DNA of 41,373 nucleotides from Candidatus Methylacidithermus pantelleriae (GTDB taxonomy: Bacteria > Verrucomicrobiota > Verrucomicrobiia > Methylacidiphilales > Methylacidiphilaceae), in contig NZ_CAJNOB010000011.1 in NCBI RefSeq assembly GCF_905250085.1, positions 1 to 41,373 on the forward strand, given 5' to 3'. How positions within the stretch are numbered: position 1 is the first letter of the stretch; the number at the start of each line of letters is the position of its first letter. Shown here piece by piece: positions 24,188 through 31,547 of this stretch. The notes under the pieces are model-generated. The model did not search any database and was not told the origin of the DNA. It saw nothing but the letters and a program-made list of their open reading frames with translations. The position numbers and the translations under genes are program-made.

Positions 24188-25908
24188 GCACCTTTCTCGG
24201 CCCCCGAAGCTCGGTTCGGATGTACGTGGAATCGGCCCTGCAAGAGCTGGGGTGGAGCCTGCCATCCCACGCAACCCTCCTCGTAAAACCCTGCTCCCAC
24301 CCCCGTTTTGGGGATTTCCAAACCAATGCTGCCTTCCTTTTGGCTGGCGAACTCCGGCAGTCCCCGGTTTCCGTTGCCGAGACCATCGCGCGCACCATTG
24401 GATCCACCGAGCTCTTCGAGGAACCAACCGTTACCGGCGGGGGGTTTATTAACTTCCGCTTGCGAAAAGCATGGTGCCAAAGTTGGCTTACCCGCATCCA
24501 AGGAGATCCTCGCTTGGGGATCGGTTGGGTCGAAAGGCCGGAAACGGTCGTAATCGATTTTTCCAGTCCCAACATCGCCAAGGAGATGCACGTGGGCCAC
24601 CTGCGGAGCACCATCCTGGGCGACTGCCTGGCACGGCTTCGCCGCTTCTTGGGTCACCGTGTTATCACGGACAATCACTTGGGCGATTGGGGAACCCAAT
24701 TCGGAATGGTGATTCTTGGCTTTAAGAAGGCCGGAGACTGGAACGCGCTGCGAGAGCGCCCGCTGGAACACCTTGAGCAATTGTACCGGAAAATCTACGA
24801 GGCGACCCGAACCGATCCCGCGGTATGGGAGGAAGCCAAGGGAGAGTTACGCAGGCTTCAAACGGGAGACCCAGAAAACGTTCGATTGTGGGAAGAATTT
24901 TGCCGCTACTCTCTCCAGGAGCTTTCTCGGTTGTATGAACGGCTTGGAGTCGTCTTTGACTACCAGATGGGAGAAAGTGCCTACCGGCACATGCTTCCTG
25001 AAGTGGTCTCCCTTCTCGTAGAAAAGGGACTTGCCCGCCGGAGCCAAGGAGCTCTCTGTGTCTTTTTTGACGAGGACCCCGAACTAAAAGAGCACCCCTT
25101 TGTCATCCAGAAATCCGACGGTGCGTACCTTTATTCCACCACCGACATCGCCACGCTGCTCTACCGGGTGGAAAAATGGCAAGCGCAACGGATTCTCTAC
25201 GTGACCGACGCTCGCCAGAAACTTCACTTCCGACAGCTCTTCGCGGTGGCTCGGGCTTTGAAGCTCCCTGTGCAGCTGGAACATATCACCTTCGGTACCA
25301 TTCTGGGAGAAGATCGTAGGCCGTTACGGACCCGAGAAGGACCATCATTAAAGTTGCGGGAACTTCTCGACGAAGCCGAGGCACGAGCCTTGCAACTGGT
25401 TTCCGAAAAACGCCCGGATCTACCGCTAGAAAAACGCAAGGAAATTGCTCAGACAGTGGGAATTGGAGCTCTTAAGTATGCCGATCTTTCCCAGAACCGG
25501 GAACTTGATTACATATTCCGGTGGGAAAAACTGTTAGCCTTGGACGGCAATACCGCCCCCTATCTCCTCAACGCCTACGTTCGGATTTGCTCGATCCTGG
25601 CCAAATCTGGCACGGTCTCGGAAAGCCCCATTGAGCTACCGCAACCCGAGGAATGGGAACTGGCCAAAGCGCTTCTTGGCCTGGGAGAAACCATGCGGGC
25701 CTCCATGGAAGAAAGCCGCCCCCATTTCTTGTGCAATCATCTCTACGAGCTAGCACGAGCCTTTCACCGGTTTTATGAGTCCTGCCCTGTGCTCCAAGCC
25801 GATACGGAAACCCGGCGTCTGTCGCGCTTGGGGTTGTGCCGGATCGCTGCCCAAAGCCTAAAGATCGGACTTGAGTGCCTGGGAATCAAACCCCTGGAAG
25901 AGATGTAG
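24184..25908 (+). CDS. argS: Arginyl-tRNA synthetase
   Basis: A 574-residue class I synthetase that charges tRNA-Arg. It begins with the N-terminal Add-1 domain that reads the tRNA D-loop (1-110). The catalytic core has FSSPNIAKEMHVGHLRST (126-143), with HVGH as the HIGH motif. The core continues with DNHLGDWGTQFG and LYSTTDIATLLYR, then the tRNA-binding helical domain (from about 440, NRELDYIFRWEKLLALDGNT). As usual for many ArgRS, no classical KMSKS is present; RTREGPSLKLRELL takes its place. The ATG overlapping the previous stop (ATGA) is preferred to the longer frame from 24091. Confidence 0.96.
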   Translation: MSTFLGPRSSVRMYVESALQELGWSLPSHATLLVKPCSHPRFGDFQTNAAFLLAGELRQSPVSVAETIARTIGSTELFEEPTVTGGGFINFRLRKAWCQSWLTRIQGDPRLGIGWVERPETVVIDFSSPNIAKEMHVGHLRSTILGDCLARLRRFLGHRVITDNHLGDWGTQFGMVILGFKKAGDWNALRERPLEHLEQLYRKIYEATRTDPAVWEEAKGELRRLQTGDPENVRLWEEFCRYSLQELSRLYERLGVVFDYQMGESAYRHMLPEVVSLLVEKGLARRSQGALCVFFDEDPELKEHPFVIQKSDGAYLYSTTDIATLLYRVEKWQAQRILYVTDARQKLHFRQLFAVARALKLPVQLEHITFGTILGEDRRPLRTREGPSLKLRELLDEAEARALQLVSEKRPDLPLEKRKEIAQTVGIGALKYADLSQNRELDYIFRWEKLLALDGNTAPYLLNAYVRICSILAKSGTVSESPIELPQPEEWELAKALLGLGETMRASMEESRPHFLCNHLYELARAFHRFYESCPVLQADTETRRLSRLGLCRIAAQSLKIGLECLGIKPLEEM

Positions 25909-25983
25909 CCCAAGCCGACCCAGTCTGATGCCCAAACCCGAGACTTTCTCCGGGAGGATTCCCTTGCGGACGGGATCGGCCCT

Positions 25984-26988
25984 GTGGCACAATTTCCCGG
26001 CGTGCCGCCCCCCACAGCCATCGAACCGCAGGACCCGGTGCCTCGTCACACCCTTGTCCGAAGCTTCCCCATTCTGATCATCGCAGTGGGTTTGCTTGTG
26101 TTTTGTCTCCAACTGGGTGCCCTGTACTCCGTTTTTTGGTTCCGAAGCCGGGTGTTGATCGATACCCATGCCCCACCCTCACAAGAACTTCCACAAAATG
26201 TCTCCCTCGCTGCCCGCAGCTTGCCAAGACCGATCCCCGACTCCTCTCCTGGGGCGCCGTCCCACCCGCAAGTCCCGGGTAGCGTTACTCCCAAACCGCC
26301 GCCGGAGCTAGAGCAGAGGATCCGAGCCCTCAACGAAGAAGCTTTACGGTTTGAGGCGCAGGGAGAATTTGGGCTTGCACGCAAAGCCCTTTTGGAAGCC
26401 GAAAAGCTTAACCCCAACGATCCCCCAACCCTTGTCAACCTGGCGCGCCTCGCCGAAGCAGAGAACCGCCAGGACGTGGCCGATCCTTACTGGAAACGCC
26501 TGGTGGAACTGGGGCCTTCTGCGGGAGATCCTTACTGGCTGGCCAAGCACCGGATTTCCCAAAGGCTTGCTCAATCGAACCGAACCCAGGGTCCCTTGTT
26601 TTTGGTAGGAACCGTGCAACGCTCCGTTTTTGAAAAAAATGCCCTGCGAGAGCGTTTTGCCCTCTATCTTCCCATCCGGCTTGCTCGCCAGGGTCATCCC
26701 ATTGATCCCGGAAGGCTCGCTCTGAAACTTTACTTCTACGATCAATTGCCGGATGGGAGAATTGTCCCGACCAAAGCAAAACTCCTCGTCCGGTTTGAAA
26801 ATCCGCGGCCTACCTGGACCCAAGGGGGCGTCGAAGTTCTCTCGGCAATCTATGAGGCGGATCGCTCCCAGCGGGGAGAGGGTCAATTTTACGGCTACGT
26901 CTTTCGGATTTACTACGAGGGAGTGCTCCAAGACGAATGGGCCGAACCCGCCCAGCTCCGCTTTCAAGTACCCTACACAACCCACTAG
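25984..26988 (+). CDS. Membrane-anchored protein with TPR-like segment
   Basis: 334 residues. One membrane helix (about 28-52, FPILIIAVGLLVFCLQLGAL) is followed by a proline-rich linker (about 65-105). Next comes a short TPR-like helical pair (about 112-180, with ALRFEAQGEFGLARKALLEA and EKLNPNDPPTLVNLARLAEA), and then a beta-rich C-terminal domain (about 195-334) without a recognisable family. The N-terminus may be shorter (GTG near 26003). The gene starts 75 bases after argS. It is probably an inner-membrane protein with a periplasmic assembly or scaffolding domain. The function is unknown. Confidence 0.65.
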   Translation: MAQFPGVPPPTAIEPQDPVPRHTLVRSFPILIIAVGLLVFCLQLGALYSVFWFRSRVLIDTHAPPSQELPQNVSLAARSLPRPIPDSSPGAPSHPQVPGSVTPKPPPELEQRIRALNEEALRFEAQGEFGLARKALLEAEKLNPNDPPTLVNLARLAEAENRQDVADPYWKRLVELGPSAGDPYWLAKHRISQRLAQSNRTQGPLFLVGTVQRSVFEKNALRERFALYLPIRLARQGHPIDPGRLALKLYFYDQLPDGRIVPTKAKLLVRFENPRPTWTQGGVEVLSAIYEADRSQRGEGQFYGYVFRIYYEGVLQDEWAEPAQLRFQVPYTTH

Positions 26989-27079
26989 CGCCCGCCTTGG
27001 GCAAAAGAGCCCTTTTCCTCTAGGCCCGGACCCAATGCCCCACCGCTTTTTTGGGGCTCCTTCAAAGCCCGGCATTTTT

Positions 27080-28297
27080 TTACGACCCGAGCCCTTCCTG
27101 GCTAACTGGCTTCTGGGATCCCTTCTGAGAGCAGACGAGCAAGCCCAAGCTCCTCCGATCCCTACTCTGCACCAGTTCCCATAACCACTGCGCCGCCCGG
27201 CGACTGGCTCCGGGGGGGCCCAATTTTCGCCCCACTTCCCGCATCCCTTGCTTCATCCGTTCCTGAAGAGTAGGATTGGCAAGAAGCTCGAGAGTCGCCT
27301 GGACAAGGACCTCCGCCGTGGCTTGATTCTGAAGGAACTCTGGTACGATCCGCTCACCTGCAACCAGGTTTACCATGCTCACATATGGCACGCGCACGAG
27401 TAGCTTTCCAATAAAATAGGTAAGCGGATGAACTTGATAAAAAACAAGCTGAGGAACCGTGGCCAGCGCACATTCCAGAGACGCACTGCCAGAAGCCACC
27501 AAGGCCAGATCACAAGCCCCAAGGAAGCGAAAAAGCTCTCCTGTTTCTCGGTAGAGGACCAATCGTGAAGCTTTCCAGCGTTCCAGGATTTTTTCACCCG
27601 CCCGCTGGCGGTGCTTATCCGGAGCAACCCACACAAACTCTACTCTTTGGAGCTTCTGGCTGAGTTCAGTAGCCACTTGGAGGAGCAGGGGAAGGTGCCG
27701 GCCGATTTCTCCAACCCGGCTACCGGGTAAGAGAGCAATCCTGAGGGGACCCCCCGGTCGCACAATCTTTTGAAGGTGCTGGTAGCGATCCACAAAGGGA
27801 TGGCCCACCCAGACAACGGGAAGGCGAGGAGAGTGTTTCTGGAACCATGTCGCCTCGAAGGGAAAAATCACTAACACTAGATCTACCGTCCTCTCCAGGA
27901 TCCGGGCTCGGCCCGCTCGCCACGCCCACAACTGGGGTGAAATGTAGTAGGCGATCCTTGCTTCCGGCATAAGACGCCGCAAAGCCTGGGCAAACCTCAA
28001 GTTAAAACCAGGATAATCCACCAAAACAAAAAGGTCCGGCCTATGGCGGATCGCCTCCTTTACAAGCTTGTGAAACATGCGGCGCAACACCGGATAGTAG
28101 CGCACGACCTCCCAAAGGCCGACCACAGCACACCCTGCTAGGTCGGCCACCTGATCCTGACCTGCTTCCCGCATGCGAGGGCCTCCGGCGCCCAGGAATG
28201 TGATTGTGGGGCACAGTCCGCGCAGAGCTTCCATGAGAGAAGCTGCGTGTGTGTCTCCGCTCGGCTCCCCAGCAACGAGAAAGACTTTGGGGCCCAC
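27080..28297 (-). CDS. lpxB: Lipid-A-disaccharide synthase
   Basis: A 405-residue GT19 glycosyltransferase. It joins UDP-2,3-diacylglucosamine and lipid X into the lipid A disaccharide at the inner membrane. It opens VGPKVFLVAGEPSGDTHAAS and keeps YYISPQLWAWRAGRARILER, VWVGHPFVDRY, IALLPGSRVGEIGRHLPLLL, SGSASLECALATVPQLVFYQ and NLVAGERIVPEFLQ. The start is a GTG (28297) with AAAGGACGG a few bases before it; the longer frame to 28396 would run into the preceding gene. It is the last gene of the lpxI-gfo-lpxB run, 13 bases after the oxidoreductase stop. The C-terminal 25 residues are not conserved. Confidence 0.94.
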   Translation of the reverse strand: MGPKVFLVAGEPSGDTHAASLMEALRGLCPTITFLGAGGPRMREAGQDQVADLAGCAVVGLWEVVRYYPVLRRMFHKLVKEAIRHRPDLFVLVDYPGFNLRFAQALRRLMPEARIAYYISPQLWAWRAGRARILERTVDLVLVIFPFEATWFQKHSPRLPVVWVGHPFVDRYQHLQKIVRPGGPLRIALLPGSRVGEIGRHLPLLLQVATELSQKLQRVEFVWVAPDKHRQRAGEKILERWKASRLVLYRETGELFRFLGACDLALVASGSASLECALATVPQLVFYQVHPLTYFIGKLLVRVPYVSMVNLVAGERIVPEFLQNQATAEVLVQATLELLANPTLQERMKQGMREVGRKLGPPGASRRAAQWLWELVQSRDRRSLGLLVCSQKGSQKPVSQEGLGS

Positions 28298-28310
28298 GAC
28301 TCCGTCCTTT

Positions 28311-29261
28311 CTAGGAAGAAACGGGGGAACTTCGCTGGATTTCCTCGGTGATTTCAATCGCCAGCCGGAGAGACCCCAGCGCTTCCTTCGCACCAACTAC
28401 GGGAGAACCCCGTTGCCGGACGCACCGCAAAAACGAACGCAATTCCAAGCGCAAGGGCTCTTCTTTGGATACAGGAATGGGCTCCCGAACGATCCGGTTT
28501 TGTTCCTTCCGGTAAAGGTCCCCCGATTGCTCCTCATAGTTTAAGGAAAGATAGGCATCCTTTTGGAAAACACGGATCTTCCGCATCCGTTCCCGGCTTA
28601 CCCGACTGGTTGTGAGATTGGCAATGCACCCATTGGCAAAGCGCAAGCGCACATTGGCGATATCCTCTGTCGGGCTGAGAATGGGGACGCCGACCGCCTC
28701 CATACGGGCTACAGGATGAGGGACCAGTTGCAAAATGATGTCCAGATCATGGATCATCAGGTCCAAGACAACCCCGATCTCCGTGTTTCGCCCCGGATAG
28801 GGAGAAAGCCGGTGAGCCTCGATGAACCGGGGTTCCCGGAGAAGCTCGTTCAATACTCCAAAGATGGGATTGAAACGCTCGACATGGCCCACCTGGAGCA
28901 CGCACCCCTTGCGTTGTGCGGTTTCTAGGAGCTTCCGGGCGTGGGAAAGACTCTCAGAAATGGGTTTTTCCACCAAAACATGCCGTCCCTGTTCTAAGAG
29001 AAAGAGCGCTACGGGGAAATGGGCTGCTGTTGGGGTGGCCACACTAACCGCTTCCGTTTCGGCCGCCAGCTCCTCGAGCGAATCGAACGAACGAGCACCC
29101 AAACCTTGGCTTACCTCCCGGCTACGCTCTGGGTCGATGTCATACACGCCAACCAGCTCGGCCACAGGTTCGGAAGCATAGATCCGGGCGTGATGCCGGC
29201 CAATATGACCCACCCCTACAACCCCAACCCGCACGGGTTCCATGGCAAAACCGTTGGCCAA
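28311..29261 (-). CDS. Gfo/Idh/MocA-family NAD(P)-dependent oxidoreductase
   Basis: 316 residues from a TTG with AAGGG eight bases before it (an ATG at 29243 would give 310). The N-terminal Rossmann fold has VGVVGVGHIGRHHA, and the family EKP motif is HVLVEKPISES (98-100). The C-terminal dimer domain has VVLDLMIHDLDIIL (Asp167, His171). Members oxidise or reduce sugars and sugar nucleotides. It sits between lpxI and lpxB, so a UDP-sugar intermediate of lipid A is a sensible substrate. A GnnA-like role (oxidising UDP-GlcNAc at C3 for amide-linked lipid A) is possible, but no GnnB aminotransferase is beside it. Confidence 0.88.
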   Translation of the reverse strand: MANGFAMEPVRVGVVGVGHIGRHHARIYASEPVAELVGVYDIDPERSREVSQGLGARSFDSLEELAAETEAVSVATPTAAHFPVALFLLEQGRHVLVEKPISESLSHARKLLETAQRKGCVLQVGHVERFNPIFGVLNELLREPRFIEAHRLSPYPGRNTEIGVVLDLMIHDLDIILQLVPHPVARMEAVGVPILSPTEDIANVRLRFANGCIANLTTSRVSRERMRKIRVFQKDAYLSLNYEEQSGDLYRKEQNRIVREPIPVSKEEPLRLELRSFLRCVRQRGSPVVGAKEALGSLRLAIEITEEIQRSSPVSS

Positions 29262-29279
29262 GATGGTTTCCCTTGCTCC

Positions 29280-30176
29280 TTACGACCTCTTGTCCCTCAT
29301 CCCATAAAGCGTAATCCGGTACTTTTCGGCAAGTTCATAGACTTTGAGTGAACGAAGAAGTAAAGTCGATCCAGCTTCGCAGACAATTCCTTTAATCCCA
29401 CTCTGGACTGCAATCTGGATCGTCTTTTCCCCAAGGACCGGAACATCAAATCGAACATCCTGGTTGGGCTTGGATACTTTTACCAGGATCGGGCGCTTTT
29501 TCCCCAAGGCCCCTCCCCGCCGAAGGGTTTCATCGGTTCCTTCCCACGCTTCCACGGCCAAAACAACACCATCTTCCACCACAATCGACTGACCAATATC
29601 CAGCCGCGCCACCTCTTTTGCCAGCCGGAAACCGAGTTCCGCGTCACGGAGAAATCGGCGGGAGGGGGCCGGTCCGGCCATTACGCCTTCTCGCGCCAAA
29701 AATTCTTCCAAAAACGTCGTAGCAGGTAAAAGGACGATGCCGGCTTTCTCTAACTCCCTTGCAACGGCTCCAAAAAGGGTGGCCGCATTTCGTTCCTTGA
29801 TCTGCGACAAAAGCCAAAGGGTTCGAAGGTCCGGACGAAGATCAAAAAGATTCCGAGGTCGGATCGCCCCCGCCATGAGAGCGTAGGAAACGCCCCAGTG
29901 GGTCAGCTGGCGGATCAGCCGTCCTAACTGGCCCACCCGGATCCAAGCCCAGCGGTCCACGCACTGTTGAAGATTGGGGTCCGTCTCTCCTACAAATCCC
30001 ACCGCATAAATACGAGAAACTCCTGCCTTGCGGGCTCCTTCCACCCAAAGGAAGGGATAGAGCCCTTGACCGGCCAAAAGGGCTACCGGGCAGCCGGATC
30101 CCGCTGAGAAGCCAGCTGGCTGGAAGTCCGGGCAGGCGTTCCAGTTCCAGGGGGTTACAAGTTGACCCATTCCCAT
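29280..30176 (-). CDS. lpxI: UDP-2,3-diacylglucosamine pyrophosphatase LpxI
   Basis: A 298-residue DUF1009/LpxI protein. It hydrolyses UDP-2,3-diacylglucosamine to lipid X, the step that LpxH performs in E. coli. The N domain has VALLAGQGLYPFLWVEGARK, and the C domain has RRFLRDAELGFRLAKEVARL and RFDVPVLGEKTIQIAVQSG (with the functional Asp), ending GIVCEAGSTLLL. The frame is open to 30602, but that part is antisense to nusA; the start is at 30176 or 30170. No Shine-Dalgarno is visible, and a TATACG box lies six bases before the ATG at 30176, so the mRNA may be leaderless. First gene of lpxI-gfo-lpxB; the TAA overlaps the next Shine-Dalgarno (TAAGGAG). Confidence 0.9.
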   Translation of the reverse strand: MGMGQLVTPWNWNACPDFQPAGFSAGSGCPVALLAGQGLYPFLWVEGARKAGVSRIYAVGFVGETDPNLQQCVDRWAWIRVGQLGRLIRQLTHWGVSYALMAGAIRPRNLFDLRPDLRTLWLLSQIKERNAATLFGAVARELEKAGIVLLPATTFLEEFLAREGVMAGPAPSRRFLRDAELGFRLAKEVARLDIGQSIVVEDGVVLAVEAWEGTDETLRRGGALGKKRPILVKVSKPNQDVRFDVPVLGEKTIQIAVQSGIKGIVCEAGSTLLLRSLKVYELAEKYRITLYGMRDKRS

Positions 30177-30190
30177 GACAAACGTATAGT
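30162..30190 (+). promoter_or_regulatory. Sigma70-type promoter of the nusA operon
   Basis: TTGACC (30162-30167, five of six), a spacer of exactly 17 bases, and TATAGT (30185-30190, five of six). Expected start of transcription is near 30197. The -35 box lies inside the first codons of the divergent lpxI gene, and the -10 box overlaps the TATACG of a possible lpxI promoter on the other strand, so the two genes may compete for polymerase. Confidence 0.65.
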
Positions 30191-30213
30191 TAACAAAGCC
30201 CCGCCTCTGGACG

Positions 30214-30248
30214 AAAAGGTGGAAACTCCCTGGGGTTTCCACTTTTTT
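30214..30248 (+). terminator. Intrinsic terminator in the nusA leader (attenuator candidate)
   Basis: The arms GTGGAAAC (30219-30226) and GTTTCCAC (30235-30242) close an eight-base loop. An outer G-T and four A-T pairs extend the stem to 13 pairs, and the plus strand runs into six T residues (30243-30248). It lies between the promoter at 30162-30190 and the nusA start at 30279, so most nusA transcripts should meet it. Loop bases TCCCTG can pair with CAGGGA at 30257-30262, a possible alternative fold. No gene ends on the plus strand just before it. Confidence 0.75.
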
Positions 30249-30278
30249 CTTTGAAACAGGGAAAAGGTAGGCGCTGCC

Positions 30279-31538
30279 ATGAATCAGGAAATCGTCGCCG
30301 TAATGGAATACATGGAAAAGGAAAAAGGGATCAAGCGGGAAGCCTTGATCGAGGCGATGCAGGCAGCCCTTCTGGCCGCCGCTCGAAAAAGCTTCGGTCC
30401 GGCACGGGATCTTAGGGTCGAAATTCATCCCAAAACCGGCCGAATCAGCGCCCGAGCGCGACTGGAAGTGGTGGAAAGGGTGATCAATCCCCATGACCAG
30501 ATCTCCCTTCCGAAAGCCCGAGAGATCAAGCCCGACGCTCAGGTGGGGGAGATTCTTGACGTCGAGGTAACGCCCAAGGATTTTGGCAGGATTGCGGCCC
30601 AAGTATTTAAACAGACGATCAATCAGGCCATTAAGGGTATCGAGCGCAAGATGATCCTTGCGGAGTACAAGGACCGGGTAGGGGATGTGGTTACCGGAAC
30701 CGTACGGCGGTTTGAACGTTCTGACGTAGTGATTGATCTAGGAAAATTTGAAGCCATCATGCCGGCTCGGGAGCGCGTGCCCACGGAAGAGTACAGTCCA
30801 GGGGAACGGATCCGTGCCTACGTTTTGGCGGTGGAAGAAGGACCTCATGGCCCTCAAATCATCCTTTCACGCAGCCATCCGGATTTCGTTCGACGACTGC
30901 TCGAACTAGAGGTCAGCGAGGTGGCCGACAAAACAGTGGAAATCAAGGCCCTAGCGCGAGAACCGGGTTACCGGACGAAAATTGCGGTCTGGTCCTCCAA
31001 GCCCAAGGTCGATCCGGTCGGAGCCTGCGTCGGGGTCCGGGGGGCACGAGTCAAGAATATTGTCCGGGAATTGAACAACGAAAAGATTGATATCTTCCGC
31101 TGGTCGCCCAACATAGAGGAACTAGCCATCGAGGCTCTGAAGCCTGCTCGGCTTAAAAAAATCGAGCTCTTTCCCGAAGAGCGCCGGTTACGGGTGACGG
31201 TGGACGAGGAAAATTATTCCCTGGCGCTCGGGAGGAAAGGGAAAAATGCCTGGCTTGCCACCAAAATCGTCGGGTGGCAGATCGATATTGTCCGGCAGCA
31301 AACCGCGGAAGAAAGTTTTGCAGCGCAATTGGCCCGAGCTGCTGAGGAGCTGGCTCAAGCCCTCAACATCGAGCCAGGGATCGCAGAAGTTTTGGTAAGA
31401 GCGGGTTTTGTCAGCCCTGAGGCCATTGCCGAAGCCGACGAAGAGGACCTGGCGGCGGCAGTCCCCTCCTTGGATCCCGCGTTGATCCAGAAAATTCGAG
31501 GGGCCGTGGTCCGAAAAGCGGAGCTTTCAAACTCGTAA
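30279..31538 (+). CDS. nusA: Transcription elongation/termination factor NusA
   Basis: A 419-residue NusA, which binds RNA polymerase and nascent RNA, lengthens pauses, and promotes intrinsic termination or antitermination. The N-terminal polymerase-binding domain (1-125, MNQEIVAVMEYMEKEKGIKR) is followed by an S1 domain (about 130-200, GDVVTGTVRRFERSDVVIDL). Next come two KH domains (about 205-345, with PVGACVGVRGARVKNIVREL and ENYSLALGRKGKNAWLATK) and one helix-hairpin-type acidic repeat (about 365-419). rimP, the usual upstream gene, is missing. GGTAGG lies before the ATG. Its leader carries a terminator. Confidence 0.96.
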   Translation: MNQEIVAVMEYMEKEKGIKREALIEAMQAALLAAARKSFGPARDLRVEIHPKTGRISARARLEVVERVINPHDQISLPKAREIKPDAQVGEILDVEVTPKDFGRIAAQVFKQTINQAIKGIERKMILAEYKDRVGDVVTGTVRRFERSDVVIDLGKFEAIMPARERVPTEEYSPGERIRAYVLAVEEGPHGPQIILSRSHPDFVRRLLELEVSEVADKTVEIKALAREPGYRTKIAVWSSKPKVDPVGACVGVRGARVKNIVRELNNEKIDIFRWSPNIEELAIEALKPARLKKIELFPEERRLRVTVDEENYSLALGRKGKNAWLATKIVGWQIDIVRQQTAEESFAAQLARAAEELAQALNIEPGIAEVLVRAGFVSPEAIAEADEEDLAAAVPSLDPALIQKIRGAVVRKAELSNS

Positions 31539-31547
31539 CCTTTCGCA

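Noticed and set aside
26998-27018. GGGC-loop-GCCC-TTTT after the TPR-like protein as a terminator
   Set aside because: The stem has only four pairs; too weak to call without RNA data.
30177-30602. Minus-strand frame extending lpxI upstream by about 140 residues
   Set aside because: It is antisense to the start of nusA and its sequence does not resemble LpxI; family length fits the start at 30176.
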